The notes under the pieces were generated by a model, which was not told where the DNA came from, ran no database searches, and saw only the letters and a list, made by a program, of their open reading frames with translations. From assembly GCA_033239525.1 (NCBI GenBank), contig BSYO01000006.1:20236175-20300174 (forward strand): a stretch of DNA of 64,000 bases. Direction: 5' to 3'. Origin of the DNA: Nepenthes gracilis (lineage: Eukaryota; Streptophyta; Magnoliopsida; Caryophyllales; Nepenthaceae). How positions within the stretch are numbered: position 1 is the first letter of the stretch; each line of letters starts with the position of its first letter. This document shows positions 25,950-40,380 of the stretch, piece by piece. The translations under genes and the position numbers were made by a program.

Positions 25950-27275
25950 TGAACAAAAACTTGTATAACAATACTAAAACTATTAAAAATAAGAATGATT
26001 AATTATTGAATAAGACAAATATTTTTATAAAATTTTAAACTAATGATCAATTTAATAACTAAAAAAATGATGACATAATTTGTAAATATTCAAACAAGAT
26101 CAATTTAATAAATTGTATAAATCATATTCAAATTAAAAATATAGGAAACTAAACATTGATAATAACTTTACCAATAAATAGCAAATATTAAAACTCAAAT
26201 TATAAATATTTTTGTATAATCAAATATCATATGCTATTATTTAAAATTTATAGGTGGGTTATATATAAATAATTCTATACACAGGATTATATGCTATTTT
26301 TTTTACTCATAGATAATAAGTGCAACATTCAATTTATATATAATATATTAAAAAATATCTAAATATAGATCGTAAATTTTTTATAATGATCCATATATAA
26401 TCAAATCAAAAAATTTACTCAAATGTGAATATACTATTAGATTTTCTCATTTTGGAGAAAGTGTGCTTGCCATTTGAACTTATGTAGAGTTTTCATCCTT
26501 ATTTTTTTAAATATTTGACATACAATGAAAAAAAATTTGGATAAATTTATATATACATTTTAAAAATATACAAATGTAGCAGCACATGATTTATAAATTA
26601 TATAAAATGTCCATTACTAAAATTATAAAATTTTAAAAATTTAGTATGATTAATATAAGTTTTTAATATTTTTTTACAACTAAAAATCATGCAAAAGTAT
26701 ATATATTAAAATCAATAATATGTAAAAATTTATACAAAGGATTTAAAGACATGCAAACATATATTATAAAAACTCATCACTTAAATATAATATACATAAA
26801 TTCAAGACATATATTTCTTAAAAAAAAAGATAAAATTAAGAATAAAATATATTCATATAAAGTATAAATATTATATATATAAATAATTAATACATATATG
26901 AGTATTTATAATAATAAATATTTAAATTAATAACAAAAGATCAATAATAAAGAAAAAAATATTTGAATATATTTTTCTTAAACATAAAATTAGCAAAAAT
27001 CTCTTGAATTTCTCTACATTACCCTCTTTTGCAGCTTTCTCTTTTTCTTCATCTTTTCTAATTCTCTTTCTTTTTTTCAAACTAATGTAAAAATGACTAA
27101 AAATCAATCAAACGGTCCTTGTATAAAAAATTGACCCATATGCATCGATTTAACGCACATAAAATGTTAATGCATAAATTGTATAGTGCACGAGCGTTTA
27201 TCAGACTCGTATCAGGTGCCTTATTCTATTCCAAATATGCACGAACATTAATATAGTGTATACCAAACATGACTA
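25950..27275 (-). repeat. Reversed arm R2 of inverted repeat, copy 1
   Basis: This is a second, more decayed copy of the reversed arm, lying in tandem after R1. It has the reversed motif at about 26290-26400 and the TAATAAAGAAAAA ... TCTCTTTTTCTTCATC stretch at about 26945-27065, parallel to that of R1. Confidence 0.6.
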
Positions 27276-28010
27276 AATACAGTATACATTCTATAGTTAT
27301 ATATATATTTGCCCACCATTATATATATATATACATGCATATTCTATACTTAGATATATATAAAAGTTGGGTGAGCTCGAAATTAATAATCATGATGATA
27401 TGTTTTCAATTAAAAGTTCCATTGAGACAAATTCCACTGAAAATTTCAATTAATAATCTTGATAATGATATATTTTAATTAAAAATTCCATTGAAACAAA
27501 TTTACCTCACAAAGCTTCAGTAGAAAAATTCAAACACGACCATTACGCAAAAACCATCTGTTATATATTTGATTGGATATTAAAGCAATATATTTTAAAC
27601 TAAGAGTTTAGCTAAATATACATAAAATCTAACACACAGAAAGGTACAATAGATATAAGACAAGTGGCCTTAGTTTTTGTAACCTTGATCACTAAAATAT
27701 AATTTATAACATAAGAAATTAGTTAAGTAAATTATTGATAAAATTATATATTCAAATAAAAAATAAAATAAATCAAAGAACTGAAGCAGTGACCCATGCT
27801 TAAGTAGCGCTTATACACCAATGCCAATATTGGAATGCCTAAGAGCAGCAGTATTGGAAGCTCATGCTTATATGACAATATGTAGTGGTGCTGATGTACG
27901 CATAAATTATGTTCATGCATGAATGACAATATGGAGTCACTTCAAAGCAGCAGAGGAAGCACGCTTGTGCATGAATGGTAGTGAATGTTTATCTGAGGCT
28001 ACACACCAAG
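27276..28010. other. Sequence between the two large copies
   Basis: Seven hundred and thirty-five bp with no match in copy 2. It holds AT repeats (TATATATATA) at about 27300-27360 and, near 27800-27980, short imperfect repeats around CATGAATGACAATATGGAGT and GCTTATATGACAATATGTAGTG. No gene is supported. Confidence 0.5.
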
Positions 28011-31000
28011 GATGCATGTACAACAGTAATGTTTTGGCCTGCCACATAACGGCATATAAGCGGTGCTAGTTTGGGTATAAGGAACTTCAGTAATTTTTAG
28101 GTCACGTTGTCTAAAATTTTAAGAGATGAGAAAAAAGGAGAAAATAGAGAAAAAGAAAGAAATAAAAAGAAGTTAATTTTGAAGTATTATTAAGAGATTG
28201 GTGAGATTAAATCTAAAATTAGTACATCTAAGCTTTTGTTTTTTTTTTTTTTTGGCTACTGAAACTTTCAAAATTTTTACATTGTTTTTTATTTAAATGT
28301 ACATATATTTGGTGTAAAGAACGAGTTTTAAATTTTAAATTTTAATTATAATTAATTAAATTAAAATAAATAAAGTAAAAATCAAAGAAAGAAAATTAAG
28401 TCAAAGTCAACTTTAGATTGAGTTACATCGAGTTGAAGGACATTGACCGGTGCTCAACATCAACTTTGAAACAGGAGAAAGAAAAAAAAGATGAGAACAG
28501 AAAGAAAGAAAAAGCAAGTTAGAGAAGGTAAATAAAAGTCAATCATAACAGAGGGGAAGTTCTAAATCTCATTTCCTTTGTTACTTAATTCATTTCATTT
28601 CTTTGAGCATTGATTATTTTAAATATCATGCATACCATGTTTTTGAGACTATACTGTTTATACTTTATATATATGATTTTCTATTCCTATTCTTTATAAT
28701 TTTTGTGAAGTTTATATCCTTAGACCACGTACATTGTGTTGTTAAATTATTTTTCTATATTTTCACCCATACATGTGCAGAACTTTTAACTAACACTCAC
28801 GTATATTATGAATTTTGTGAAAAATTTTTATCATATTCTAAATTTTTAAGTATATGTATTATATTTCTTAAATTTGTTATAATTTATCCTCACATGCATG
28901 TCATTTGAATTGAAATGTTTAAACAATAATATTTTTTCTTAATTTTTTGTCTTTTTTTTTTATCAAAACAGTCCATGTGTTGGGATATTTTAGAATATAA
29001 TTTTTACATGTTTTAAAATAAATTGTTTAAATTTTTCTAAAATGAAAAAAAATACAATATTACACAAAATTGTGTAGAGTTTTATTTGCTTATGTATTGA
29101 ACCGTTGTATAAAAAAATTAGTGATGGTATATTATATATACCTTAATATATTATAATGATAATTAAAATTGATACTTATCACCTGCAGGTGAAAACTGAG
29201 TTCAACGTATTATAAGAAAGCAGTAAGATTATTTGAAATTGTATAGAGTTCTCACTTACTTGTGCATTGAACCATTATAAGAAAATAAATGATGGTATGT
29301 TATATATACCCTAATATATTATAGTGGTAATCAATATTTGAACTTATCATCTACGGATAAAAGTGATATGTAACCCCCATCTATAAAGTTATATATATGA
29401 TAACCTACATATGAATCCTGAACAGCAGTGTAAAGTTTTTGATTGTGTGAAAATAACTACAATTCACATACCCTTAGTCCGTAAGGAATTTACATAAATT
29501 AAGCATATTTTATAGTATATTGATTTGAAAAGAAGTTGAGTTTTTAATTTAAAATTATACATGATTGTCGTAGTTATTATTTGGTATTGCATATGAAATT
29601 ACATCATATTCCTTCCAATATAGTTTTGAGGTAAATTATACATTGATGACGTAAATTATATTTCTTACTAAACTTTTGATTTACTCTTTTATTTTTCATT
29701 AACCCCTTTAGATTAGCAACTCGGATGACTTGTAAAAAGATAGGATCGTTAGATGAGCTGGTTAAAAAAAATAGCGTTAGAAGTTTAAAATTCAAATGTT
29801 GAAATTGTCTTAAAATAGTAGTTTTAGAATATTTATTTAATTGTATGATTTTGTATTTTGATTATTTATTTCGATGTTTATGATCATTAGTGTAGTGGGA
29901 TATAGGTCTATCCAGCACAAGATAATATTGGTGCGGATCTTAGTTTGATTTAGTTGATAAGGTTATTACTAATTATTGATTCTTACATTTGATTATACTT
30001 ATTAAATCTCTTATATTATTATCATGAAATCCACACACGCATACAAATATATTCATATATTTGTTGAACTTTAAACTCATTTTTACTACATTTCGTTACT
30101 CTATCAAATTAATGATATAGATGATTTGCAAGTTTTGGCTAAGATAAATTCTTTAGCATTAGAATATAGTTGGTCTATTGTAAATGAAATTGTCATTGGA
30201 ATTGCAAAAATTTGGAGTTTTGTTATATGGGCCAATATATATTGATATATTTCTATTTTGGGATGGTGGGTCCGTAAGCTGGTCGCAATTAAGATATTGA
30301 TATTATTAAATTGCTATTGGTAAATGATTTTTCTTTACATTTTGATTAGTTTCAAAGAGGCACACTAATCATAGGGCTAAATGATAAGAGTTTGGTTAAT
30401 CATAAGATGTTATTATAATTATATTTTAGAGTTAATTGTAAAAACTTATTATCTGTATTTGTAGTATCTAACTCGGTTTTGATTTTTGGTTTATGACTTT
30501 CTCTATTTATATCATAATATCTGTATTTTGAAATCGGGATGGCCACGGTTTTATTTGTTTTGTGTGCCAGTCTCAGTTACATAAAGTAATTTGTTTTAAA
30601 TAAAATTGTTATCTGATATTTCCTGCCTTTTAATGATACTTTAATCTACACATTTTCTCCATGGAACTAAATATATATTACAAGCAATTATATATCAAAA
30701 CCCATGTGTCTGGGCAGCTGAAAAATCCAATAAAACGTACAAAAAAAGGTTTATAAGTTATTAAATCCATCATTTTATTATTATTTCAATACCCATTTGA
30801 GCAGTGTCCATCTCACAAACATATTAAATAATATATATTTTTTTATTTTCATATTTACCTAAAAATACCTAAAGATAAAAATATGCCAAAGAACTTAATA
30901 TTTTTGAATGAAATGTAGCCTAAATATTTTAAAATAATTATTAATTACTAAAATATACTTTATTTCAACTTATTTAAAATTGATATTATTATCTCAAATA

Positions 31001-34000
31001 AGAAATTATATTTACAAAAATACATAATTTGGGTTAAACAGAACTGATTATTTAACCTATAATTATGCCCAATATAAAAATAATTGACCCCAATTGTTTT
31101 TTATGATACCCTTCTAAAGTACTTAAATATCTTCACCATACACTACAATTTTAGGCCAGTTGAATAGTTATTTGAGTCTAATTTTATCTAGATTTAATAT
31201 AAGTCAAGCTTGGATAGTAATTTACAGGTGAATACAGATTGATTTGATAAGAATTCGATGATAAGCCACAACTAAATTATATATTACGATTTGAACTTTT
31301 ACTAACATAAATAAGAACCGTCGCTCTAGCAAAACAATCCAAATTGCCAATATACTGATTGATTTTATTTAAACAGTTTATGTGATTTGTAATATTAAAT
31401 TTATTAGCCTAAAAATTATTTATTTAAATTAAAATATTAGATGTATAAATTATGCTAAATAAGCAATAAAGTTAAAATAATAGTAATAATAAATGTATCA
31501 AATAATATAAAAAAATAATTAAAAAATAACTTTCGAAGTAAAAAAATTAATCATTAATAAAAAAAAAAATACTCTAATATCAAATTAATTTGGTCCACGG
31601 TACTCTGATGGGAAAAATTTGTAAGATGTTATTTAATCAAATATATATCAAAATAATAAAATATAATATTCATATAAATAAATATTATATGATATATATT
31701 TTTTATATTTTTCAATATCATTCAACTGTTCTCTAATTTTATTAGTATTTGCTTAAAGCATGATCACCGTTAACAACCTACAAGAATGTCTAAGATAATT
31801 TTAAAATATTAAAAGAATAAAGAATTTAACTATTTGTATTAAAAATTAATCTAGACTGACAATAAAAATGGTATGATCAAGGTATTTTACTTACAATAAA
31901 AATGAATATTTATTATATATATATTGTTTGGTTTAGTTTAGTTTGATTTGAGTTTTCAAACAATAATTAAACCGAAAATAAGGTTTTGATAAAAATCAAA
32001 CTATAATTATACTGCACAAATATCAAACTATCATAAACGGTTTAATTTTGCTTAATTGGAACCGTTTGAATGATTTAAAATTTTGTTGTTCAGCCCTAAA
32101 GATTATCGTACCCATAGCCACCATGGCAGATCCCTACAACTGTAACAGCTAGAAAGCCTATATTATCATTTCTTATTTATTGGTTTAGTACCTAGATGAA
32201 CTACTAGGGTTCCCGTTTTTGGCAAAATTCAATACATTATTCCAATTACAATCATTTCTTATATATATTGATGTATAGCTAATATTTAAATTTAATTTTG
32301 AAAAAATTTATAATGAGTTCTTAGATCTTTAAATTTAGATTCTATAAATTACAAATAAAAAGGGAATTAAAATATTGTGAATGTCATCCCTTTATTGTAT
32401 ACGTATGTTGTCCTTTTAAATTCAGATTCTAAATACTATTATATGTATGTTTTTATATCGAGCAATTTAAATTTTTATTTAGTTTGCTAAAAGTTTTAAG
32501 ATTTGATTTATTTTTCACTTAATATGTGAATTTTAAAGTATTATATTTATATGTGAAAATATTGTGAATAAAACTCATGAAACATTGTGCATTCAGTCTT
32601 ATATGTGCCAATTCATGTAAGCAATTGGTGAGAACTCTGTTTTTTTTTATCTAATATAAGTTTGCATTTTTCTCTCATGGTAGAAAAGTTTTCATATTTA
32701 TACTTTTTTTTACAAAATTTTGTATATTTATTACAAAATTTATCGTTTGCTTTTTAGAACTATTGTAACAATGGACGGTAGATATTAACATATGTCATAA
32801 TGGATTAAATATATTCAAAAAACACAACTACTATTTACAAGTAGAAAAAAAGTAACATTTTATCTCATTTATAAGAAATAATATATAGATTAACTACATT
32901 TATATATTAAATAATAGTATGTCGGCCTAAAATTGTCAAGAATATAAGTAACCATTCTTTAAATTTTAACTTTTTGATTAGTCAGAATATAAATTATTAG
33001 TCCTTTATTATCTGAATTGACCTGCATTATATTTTATATTTTGAGATATTTGAATCTTTTAAATTTTATATGTTTTGATATGATTTTTAGATTTATATGA
33101 TTTGAATTTTTAAGTTTTATGATGCATTACACAATTTAAACTTTTAATAATTTCATACATTTTGCATAATTTGATATTCGTATATTTTATGAACTATGTG
33201 TACGAAATGTGTTATTAGAAAGTTTGACAAATAAAATTTTTGCATGTATTTTATAATTTTTTGTCCTTTTATTTATTTTATAAATATTTTTTTATTATAT
33301 TGTATATATATATATTTATAATATGTATTTATTTGGAATGTGTTATATGTTTATATATTCATTAAATTTTAATCTCATGATTTATGATATTTTTAACCTC
33401 CCAAATTAGCAGGCCTTGAATATTTATTGGATAAAAAAATGATTGATGAAAGTTTTATTTAGTTATATTTATAAAAATAAAAATATGAGAATTGTTAATT
33501 AATTTGTCGTCAAGTCAATAGTTAAGGGTTCAAATTTATTGTAATTTTTTTTTATTTTTTTAATAGTCAATAGAAAGGATAGAAAAAGTTTTTAGGTATT
33601 GTGAGTTTTGAAATATTATAGAATCACTTAAGAGAAAGAATCCAATCAAGGAAAAAAGGAAGAAGTTTCTTATGTAAGGGAATTAAGAAAAATTGGATTT
33701 AAGATAAAAGTAGAATTAAGAAGTTTGGCATTTGTATTTTGAAATAAGTCTAGATTTATGTATAATTGAAATATTTACAGTTTGTTACATTAAAATATTA
33801 TAACAAATGAATAATTTGTACGATTTTTATTTATTATTGGTTAGATACTTTCCTTTATATATAATTTGAGTTTAAATAAATTATTATATTCTTTGAAGGA
33901 TTGATACGGCTTTAATCCTACTAAGTTCTATGACGGTTGCTAAATTATAGTTTATGATATTATTTTGGTATTGGTATGATATATTCAACTTAATATTTAC

Positions 34001-34261
34001 ATTATATAGATTGTAATTATTTATAAATAATTATTATTTATGCCATTATTATTACCATTATCTACATGTACTGAATCATAACATCAACATTGAGTAATTA
34101 AATGGTAATATTGATAAAAATATGATGAGTAAAAATTACATAGTCACAAAATTGAAAACAAACTCAAATCGTAAAGTAGTAAAGTTAAACTTGTCAAACT
34201 AAGAGCAAGAAGTTTGCTTATGATTATATATTACCCATCAAAGATAATATACTTGTTAAAG

Positions 34262-35143
34262 AAAATGAGGATAACCCAGAAAAAATTTTCTATAGACTTT
34301 CTTTATTAAATCTTAATGAAAAGAATTATTCTTTATATCTATTTCAAATAAAGACTAATGGTTATAGTGTATAACCAAAAGGAATCAAACAAAAATAATG
34401 TAGTTAACAGGAGCAAAATTCTCACAATAATTAATGACATAATCTTAGATAAAACCTTTAGCTATAAGAAATGTTTTATATTGTACTTCTAAATTATTAG
34501 AATTAATTTTTAATTTGTGTATATATTTGCCCTCTATTACATTTTTGTCATGTGAAAGAGTAATCAAATTTTAAGCATGAATCTTGTAAAAAGTATCAAA
34601 CTCTTTGATCTTAGTTTGGTGCTAGATAGGATCAGAGTATGTGTCACGATAATAGCGTGGCTTATAAAGAGTAGCAAAAGTAAAAAAATACAGTGATAGT
34701 TACAAAAATGGGAAAGAGAAGCATATATCGAATTCGAGCGACGAATATCTCTAGTTGAGGAGGAGTCTGAGGGCACGGTGTTAATGTCAAGGGAATCGGA
34801 CAATCTAAACTTACTAGAAGTAATTGAGCTTACAAGACCTGTATCAAATAAAAATTTTAGAATGGATTGATGGTTGGGTTAGTGAAAATCCAAAAGGGAT
34901 GAGAAGTATTTGAAGGGAAGAAGGCAATAACAGTGAAGTTTTTATATTCCTAGAAGTGAATAGTCCTGAAAAAACAAAGACGCATGCTGATAGGATCGTA
35001 ACATAAATAGTATTTATATTTAATACTATATCTAAGAAAGTAGTAAAGTTGAGATCAATGTTCAAGTTTGGTAAGTTTATGAGGATGGAGTAGAACAAAG
35101 TAAGTACAACCAAATATTTTGAGAAAAGAATAATCGGGTGCCT
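34262..35143 (-). pseudogene. Decayed Copia pol relic, copy 2
   Basis: This is the counterpart of 22590-23475. The minus strand retains a 131-codon frame (34844-35239) and a 79-codon frame (34564-34803), but these are out of register with the pol motifs. The same integrase C-terminal and RT N-terminal pieces (CYDPI, HDKN) are scattered across frames. It arose with the block duplication rather than by a separate insertion. Confidence 0.7.
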
Positions 35144-35579
35144 TTTGTCACATCCTTGTACTAAATTCTGAATAATAATTAATGGCATCTTTCCATTACC
35201 ATTTAATAAGTCTACATTAATTATGGACGTGAATTTCACATTAATATCATAACTGATCTTAATAAAATATATAATCTAATCATAAGATTTAAAATGCCAA
35301 ATTATTTGGTGGTTGTATATATAAACTATATCATGACATCAAGGCATTCGTAAAAAGTTATATCTATACCAAAATAAGGGTAATCCAAACAACCATGTAA
35401 GAAAATAGGAACCCAACTCTACTTTCTTCATAATTTGCTATAATAACTAAATTAATACATAATTGAAAGATTGAAACAAAAATAATTTATTTTACGACTA
35501 CTGTTCTAAAACAAAATACAACAAGTGATTCCATCAAAATCTTAGTCTAAATTTTTCCTTGAATAAGCTCATTGACTGT

Positions 35580-38500
35580 TATCCTCGCTTGCAAGTATCC
35601 GAACTTGCTAATTTAAAGGAGGTTAGTAAAAAAATAAAGTAAGAGTGAGATAAAAGTTTAATAAGATATATAGTTGCATAATTTAACATATAATTTACAT
35701 TAAAACATATCGAAAGGAATAATATACTAAATTCAGATGTAATGTCGTGAATTTCTATAATGAATATGCACAATTTTTAAATTTTTTTTTTGATTTTAAA
35801 TTAAAATGTCATACAAAATCAAGTAATTCTCATGGAATAAAGGCTAGTGAGGCCTTACTCACTAATGAGCGAAAAATTAAAATTCGAGTCATATTTATTT
35901 TTATATAATCAAAGGCTTATATTACTATTTAAAATTCATAAATTACTCATCATATATATATATCACCCCGTAGACGACAGTGAACACAGACTTCTCCCGT
36001 GGATGATAGATTTAAATCTCAATTATTATTATATTATACTAAGACATGTCATAATATACTATCATTAAATTTTTACAATTGTCTGATATATAAACAAACG
36101 AAAACTTTACACAATTATAATAATCATTATATTTTCTTATTCTAGAAAAAATATTTTTAATTTTTTAATAAATTATAGAGTTTTTCCTTTAAAGTTTTTA
36201 ATTTCTTATCATCTAATACTTTAATTATCTACAAAAATTTTAACGTGCTTAATTTAAAACATATAATATCATATTATAAAATTTTTCAATAAAATTATAG
36301 AAAAATCAATAAAATTTCTCAATTTAATATTTTTTTAAAAAACATGCATGTGGGGACAATATAATAAAATGTTAAGATATGTAAAATATATACTTGGTGA
36401 TTCTAAACAAGTAAGAATATTATGTACTAATTTAAAGTATATAACAACTATTTGAATATGATTTTAGCCCATATATGAGTGAAAATGTAGAGAAATAAGT
36501 AAACAATACAAAGTATATGAACTAAGAATATAAATTTTATAAATATATTCATAAAAATTTTAAAGAATGGAAATAAGAATTCATGCATTTAAAATATAAA
36601 CAATCTAATTAGAAAAATATGACATGCATAATACTTGAAACCATAAATACTCAACAAAGTAAGAAAAGATCAATAATAAAGAAAAAAATTTATGATGCAT
36701 TTATCTTAATTTTAATTTTATCAAAATTTTGCTTTGATTCAATTCAATTGGCCTTCTCTAACTTCTTTTTCTTCTCCTCTTCTCTTTCTCTCTTCTCTAA
36801 AAAATTTGATAAAAAATAATTAAAAATCAGCTAGATATAACTTATATGGCAGATTGATGCACGTGTGATCGTCAGGCACAATCGGGTATCATGGCCAAAC
36901 ACAATGGCACAAGAGTGTCATATCATGCATATGTTAGACACTAGCATTTTGCTATAGTATGCTCGAGTATTGCTCAGGTGTGCATCGAATTTCAGTCAAA
37001 CATATGTGAGACACTGTCTCTCTACCCAGAATGCACATGGGCATACATCAGGCGCCTATCAAGCATCCCTCACTTGATATGACTTAGTCTAAAATTAATT
37101 TTGACCTAATTTTTTTCTTTGACTTTAACTTTATTTATATTAATTTAATTAATCATAATTAAATTTAAAATTTAGAATTCAATTTTTATACCTTTTTGTA
37201 AAATATTCATATGAAGTTTTGTTTAAACGGTTAGGAAATGAACTCAATTAATAGTGGAGATAATTGTAAGTATAGCCTCTATCTAAAGAGATGTAGGGAA
37301 AGAAGTTGAGAGGAGAATGGTGTGAATACTATCAAATATGTGATGATATTTAGGTTTAACATGACCGTTTTGTTAGGAATTATAAGAAAATGAGTGATGA
37401 GACACAATATTTTGTCATTGAAATTTATACATAGAAGGTGTAAAAATATGTTTCAAATCTTTATCAGAATAGAAGATTTTGATTTTATAATCAAATTGAT
37501 TTTTTATGATCTATTCTTATTAAAAACTGCAATAAAACTATTGATATATTACATTACCAAAAAATTACAACAAGTATAACAACACTAAAACTATTATTCT
37601 GATTAAGTATAGACTAATTTAAAACTCCTAAATCTAATCCAGAACTACTTTCTTTTGAACAAAACACTTGTAAGTAGGTATTGAGCTTTCTAATTTAAAA
37701 AGTTGGTAAAAATAAGAATAAGAATGAGTTAATTATTAAATAAGACATATATTTTTATAAATATACACATTTACATCATAAATATATTAAAATATGGTAT
37801 GATTAAATAACTAAAAAATGATGACATAATTTATAAACTTCTCATATATAATTCAAACTAATGATCAATTTAATAAATTGTACAATATCCAAGATATATT
37901 CAAATCATGTTAAAAATATAAAAAATTGAATATTGATGATAACTTTACCAATAAATAGCAAATATTAAAGCTCAAATTATAAATATTTTTATATAATTAA
38001 ATGTCATATGCTATTATTTAAAATTTATAGGTAGGTCGTACACAAATAATCCTATACATGAGATTGTACACTGTTTTTCTGACCCGTAGATAATAAGTGT
38101 GACATTCACTTTATATATAATATATTAAAAAATATCTGAATATAGGTCATAAATTTTTTACAATGATTCGTACATAATCAAATTAAAAACTTTACTCAAA
38201 TGTAAATATGCTATTAGATTTTCTCATTTCGGAAAAAGTGTGCTTCTATTTAAACTTATGTAGAATTTTCATCCTTATTTCTTTAAATATTTGGCATATA
38301 ATTAAAAAAAATTTGGATAAATTTAAATATACATTTTTAAAATATACAAATGTAGCAGCACATGATTTATAAATTATAGAAAATATCCATTACTAAAATT
38401 ATAAAATTTTAGAAATTTAGTATGGTTAATATAAGTTTTTAATATTTTTTTACAACTAAAAATCATGCAGAAGTATATATATTAAAATCAAGAATATGTA

Positions 38501-39050
38501 GAAATTTATACAAAGGATTTAAAGACATGCAAACATATATTATAAAAAATCATTATTTAAATATTACATATATAAATTCAAGACATATATCTCTTAAAAA
38601 AATATATATAATAAAAATAAAATATATGCATATAAAGTATAAATATTTTATATATAAAATGAATACATATATGATTATTTACAGTAATAAATACTCAAAT
38701 TGATAACAAAAGATCAATAATAAAGGAAAGTGTATTTGAATGTATTTTTTTTAAACTTAAAATTAGCAAAAATCTCTTAAATTTCTCAACATTACCCTCT
38801 TATGCAACCTTCTCATTTTCTTCCTCTCTTCTCATTATCTTTCTTTTCTCCAAACTCATGTAAAAATGACTGAAAATCAGTCAAAGAATCTTTGTATAAA
38901 AAATTGACGCATATGCATCTATTTAACGCACATCAAATGCTTATGCATAAACTGTATAGTACACGAGCGTTCATCAGGCTCGTATCAGGTGCCTTATTCT
39001 ATCCTCAATATGTATGAACATTTATATAGGGCATATTAGACGTGACTAAT
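35580..39050 (-). repeat. Reversed arms R1 and R2, copy 2
   Basis: R1 lies at about 35580-37190 and R2 at about 37660-39050, each parallel to the arms at 23900 and 25950. Both carry the reversed motif, at about 35950-36090 and 38050-38170. Confidence 0.65.
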
Positions 39051-39289
39051 TTGCCTAAAATACGTATGAGTATCTCAAAAATATCCTTCAAGAGCAATCT
39101 TATTATCTTAAATGCGTATAAGTATGGGTCAGGTACTGATCATGTGTCACTTAGTGTAGGTTATTCCTGTTAAAATATTAATTTTGATCTAAAATGTTAA
39201 TTAACCATAATAATCTTATTATTTTAATTTTGTTAATATGAATAAATAATAAAATTAAGAACTATACTTTACAATTATAGTAGATAGAG

Positions 39290-40380
39290 TCAAGAAACCA
39301 GAATAAAGATGTATTTAAAGAGATAGTCTGGACAATAGCAACACAAGACAGAACCCAATTTACAGTTGTCTTGAGATTAGCTACAGCAAAAATCGTGACT
39401 ATAGAGGATGAGATAAAGGCAACCGATTATGTAGACATAGTAACAGTGGAAAGCACTTGGCCTCTCCTTGAAGGTACCAGAAACATTGCCAAAGAAGTTA
39501 CCGGAAGATCACCAAAATATACTGAAAGTTACTGCAAGAGTGCCGAAAAATGGTCGAAAAGACATTGAAAAATTGCCAAAAATGCTACTAAGGACATGCC
39601 AAAAAGCCACCGAAATGTCATCAAAAAGTTACTGAAAGCGTTACAGGGGGATGCTGAAAATCGCCGAAAAAGGTCAACATGAAGGCGTAGGAAGTGGCCA
39701 AAAGAGGTCTTCAAAATGCCAGCGGACACCAGTGGCGGTGGCGGTGGCAACAGCTGTTGTGGCTGGCTTAACCTTAGGGTTGGGTCGTGCGGGAATGGGC
39801 CAAGGTAGTGAGGGTCCAAAAGGAGTGCTCTAGGCCTAATTCAAAGTGGGCTGAGTCGAGTGTTTTGGGCTGCAAGGTTTGCAACCCTTTAGATCAAAAC
39901 GCCGTGTTTTGAGACTTTTGTAGGGCGAAGCGTAGTGTTCAAAATAACACCAGAATGGTATGTTTCGACTTAACGGCGCATGAATCGCTATGTTTCAATA
40001 AATTTGGTAACGCAAACAACCAAGACTAAGACGTGTCGTTTCTTACTGTAGTCCACTCAAAACACGTCGTTTGAGTCTTCTTCTTCCTAGCCTGCCGAAA
40101 CATGATGAATAAAGAGTGCCGACGATGCGTTTTGAGCAATATTTTCAGTCGTCCTCTTCCTTCCCCAATTGATCTTAGCGTCGATGGTCCACTGGGAGCA
40201 ACGAATGTGAACGGTGAGGTACGACTAACAATTCCAGCAGCGATGAGGTTGTGACGAAGAAAGATGGGTTGCAGACAATGAGGTGTGAATGGTACTTTTA
40301 GCGGTGACGGGGTTGGACGAAGAACGATGGAGCCGAATGATAATGAATAGTATTGATATTAAACGGCTGACACACGTGTG
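39290..40380 (+). other. GC-richer island of unknown origin with degenerate short repeats
   Basis: Base composition changes sharply from the AT-rich flanks. A 65-codon frame at 39371-39568 leads into a run of degenerate repeats of about 23-27 bp built on GCCAAAAA-GCTACCGAA (39488-39645). Further on are repeated AAAACGCCGTG and AAACACGTCGTTT words. No known domain is recognised. It may be a captured gene fragment or part of a transposon. Confidence 0.4.

Larger units (their letters stand above)
16343..27275 (+). repeat. Large duplicated block, copy 1
   Basis: The segment starting GATGCATGTACAACAG is repeated in the same order and orientation beginning at 28011, about 11.67 kb away. The order within it is B (16343-21043), A (21044-22230) and C (22231-27275). 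Homology to copy 2 stops near 27275; the next 735 bp (27276-28010) have no counterpart I could find. Within the block are a left arm (16590-18080), two reversed arms (23900-25540 and 25950-27275), and a Copia pol relic. No intact host gene is present. The 101-codon frame at 16905-17210 reappears in copy 2 but is AT-driven. Confidence 0.85.
28011..39050 (+). repeat. Large duplicated block, copy 2
   Basis: Same order as copy 1: B (28011-32706), A (32707-33900) and C (33901-39050). The middle, about 30140-33000, looks nearly identical to 18470-21300 with only isolated differences. The outer parts, especially C, differ at many more positions. The block ends near 39050, matching 27275 of copy 1. 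Confidence 0.85.
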
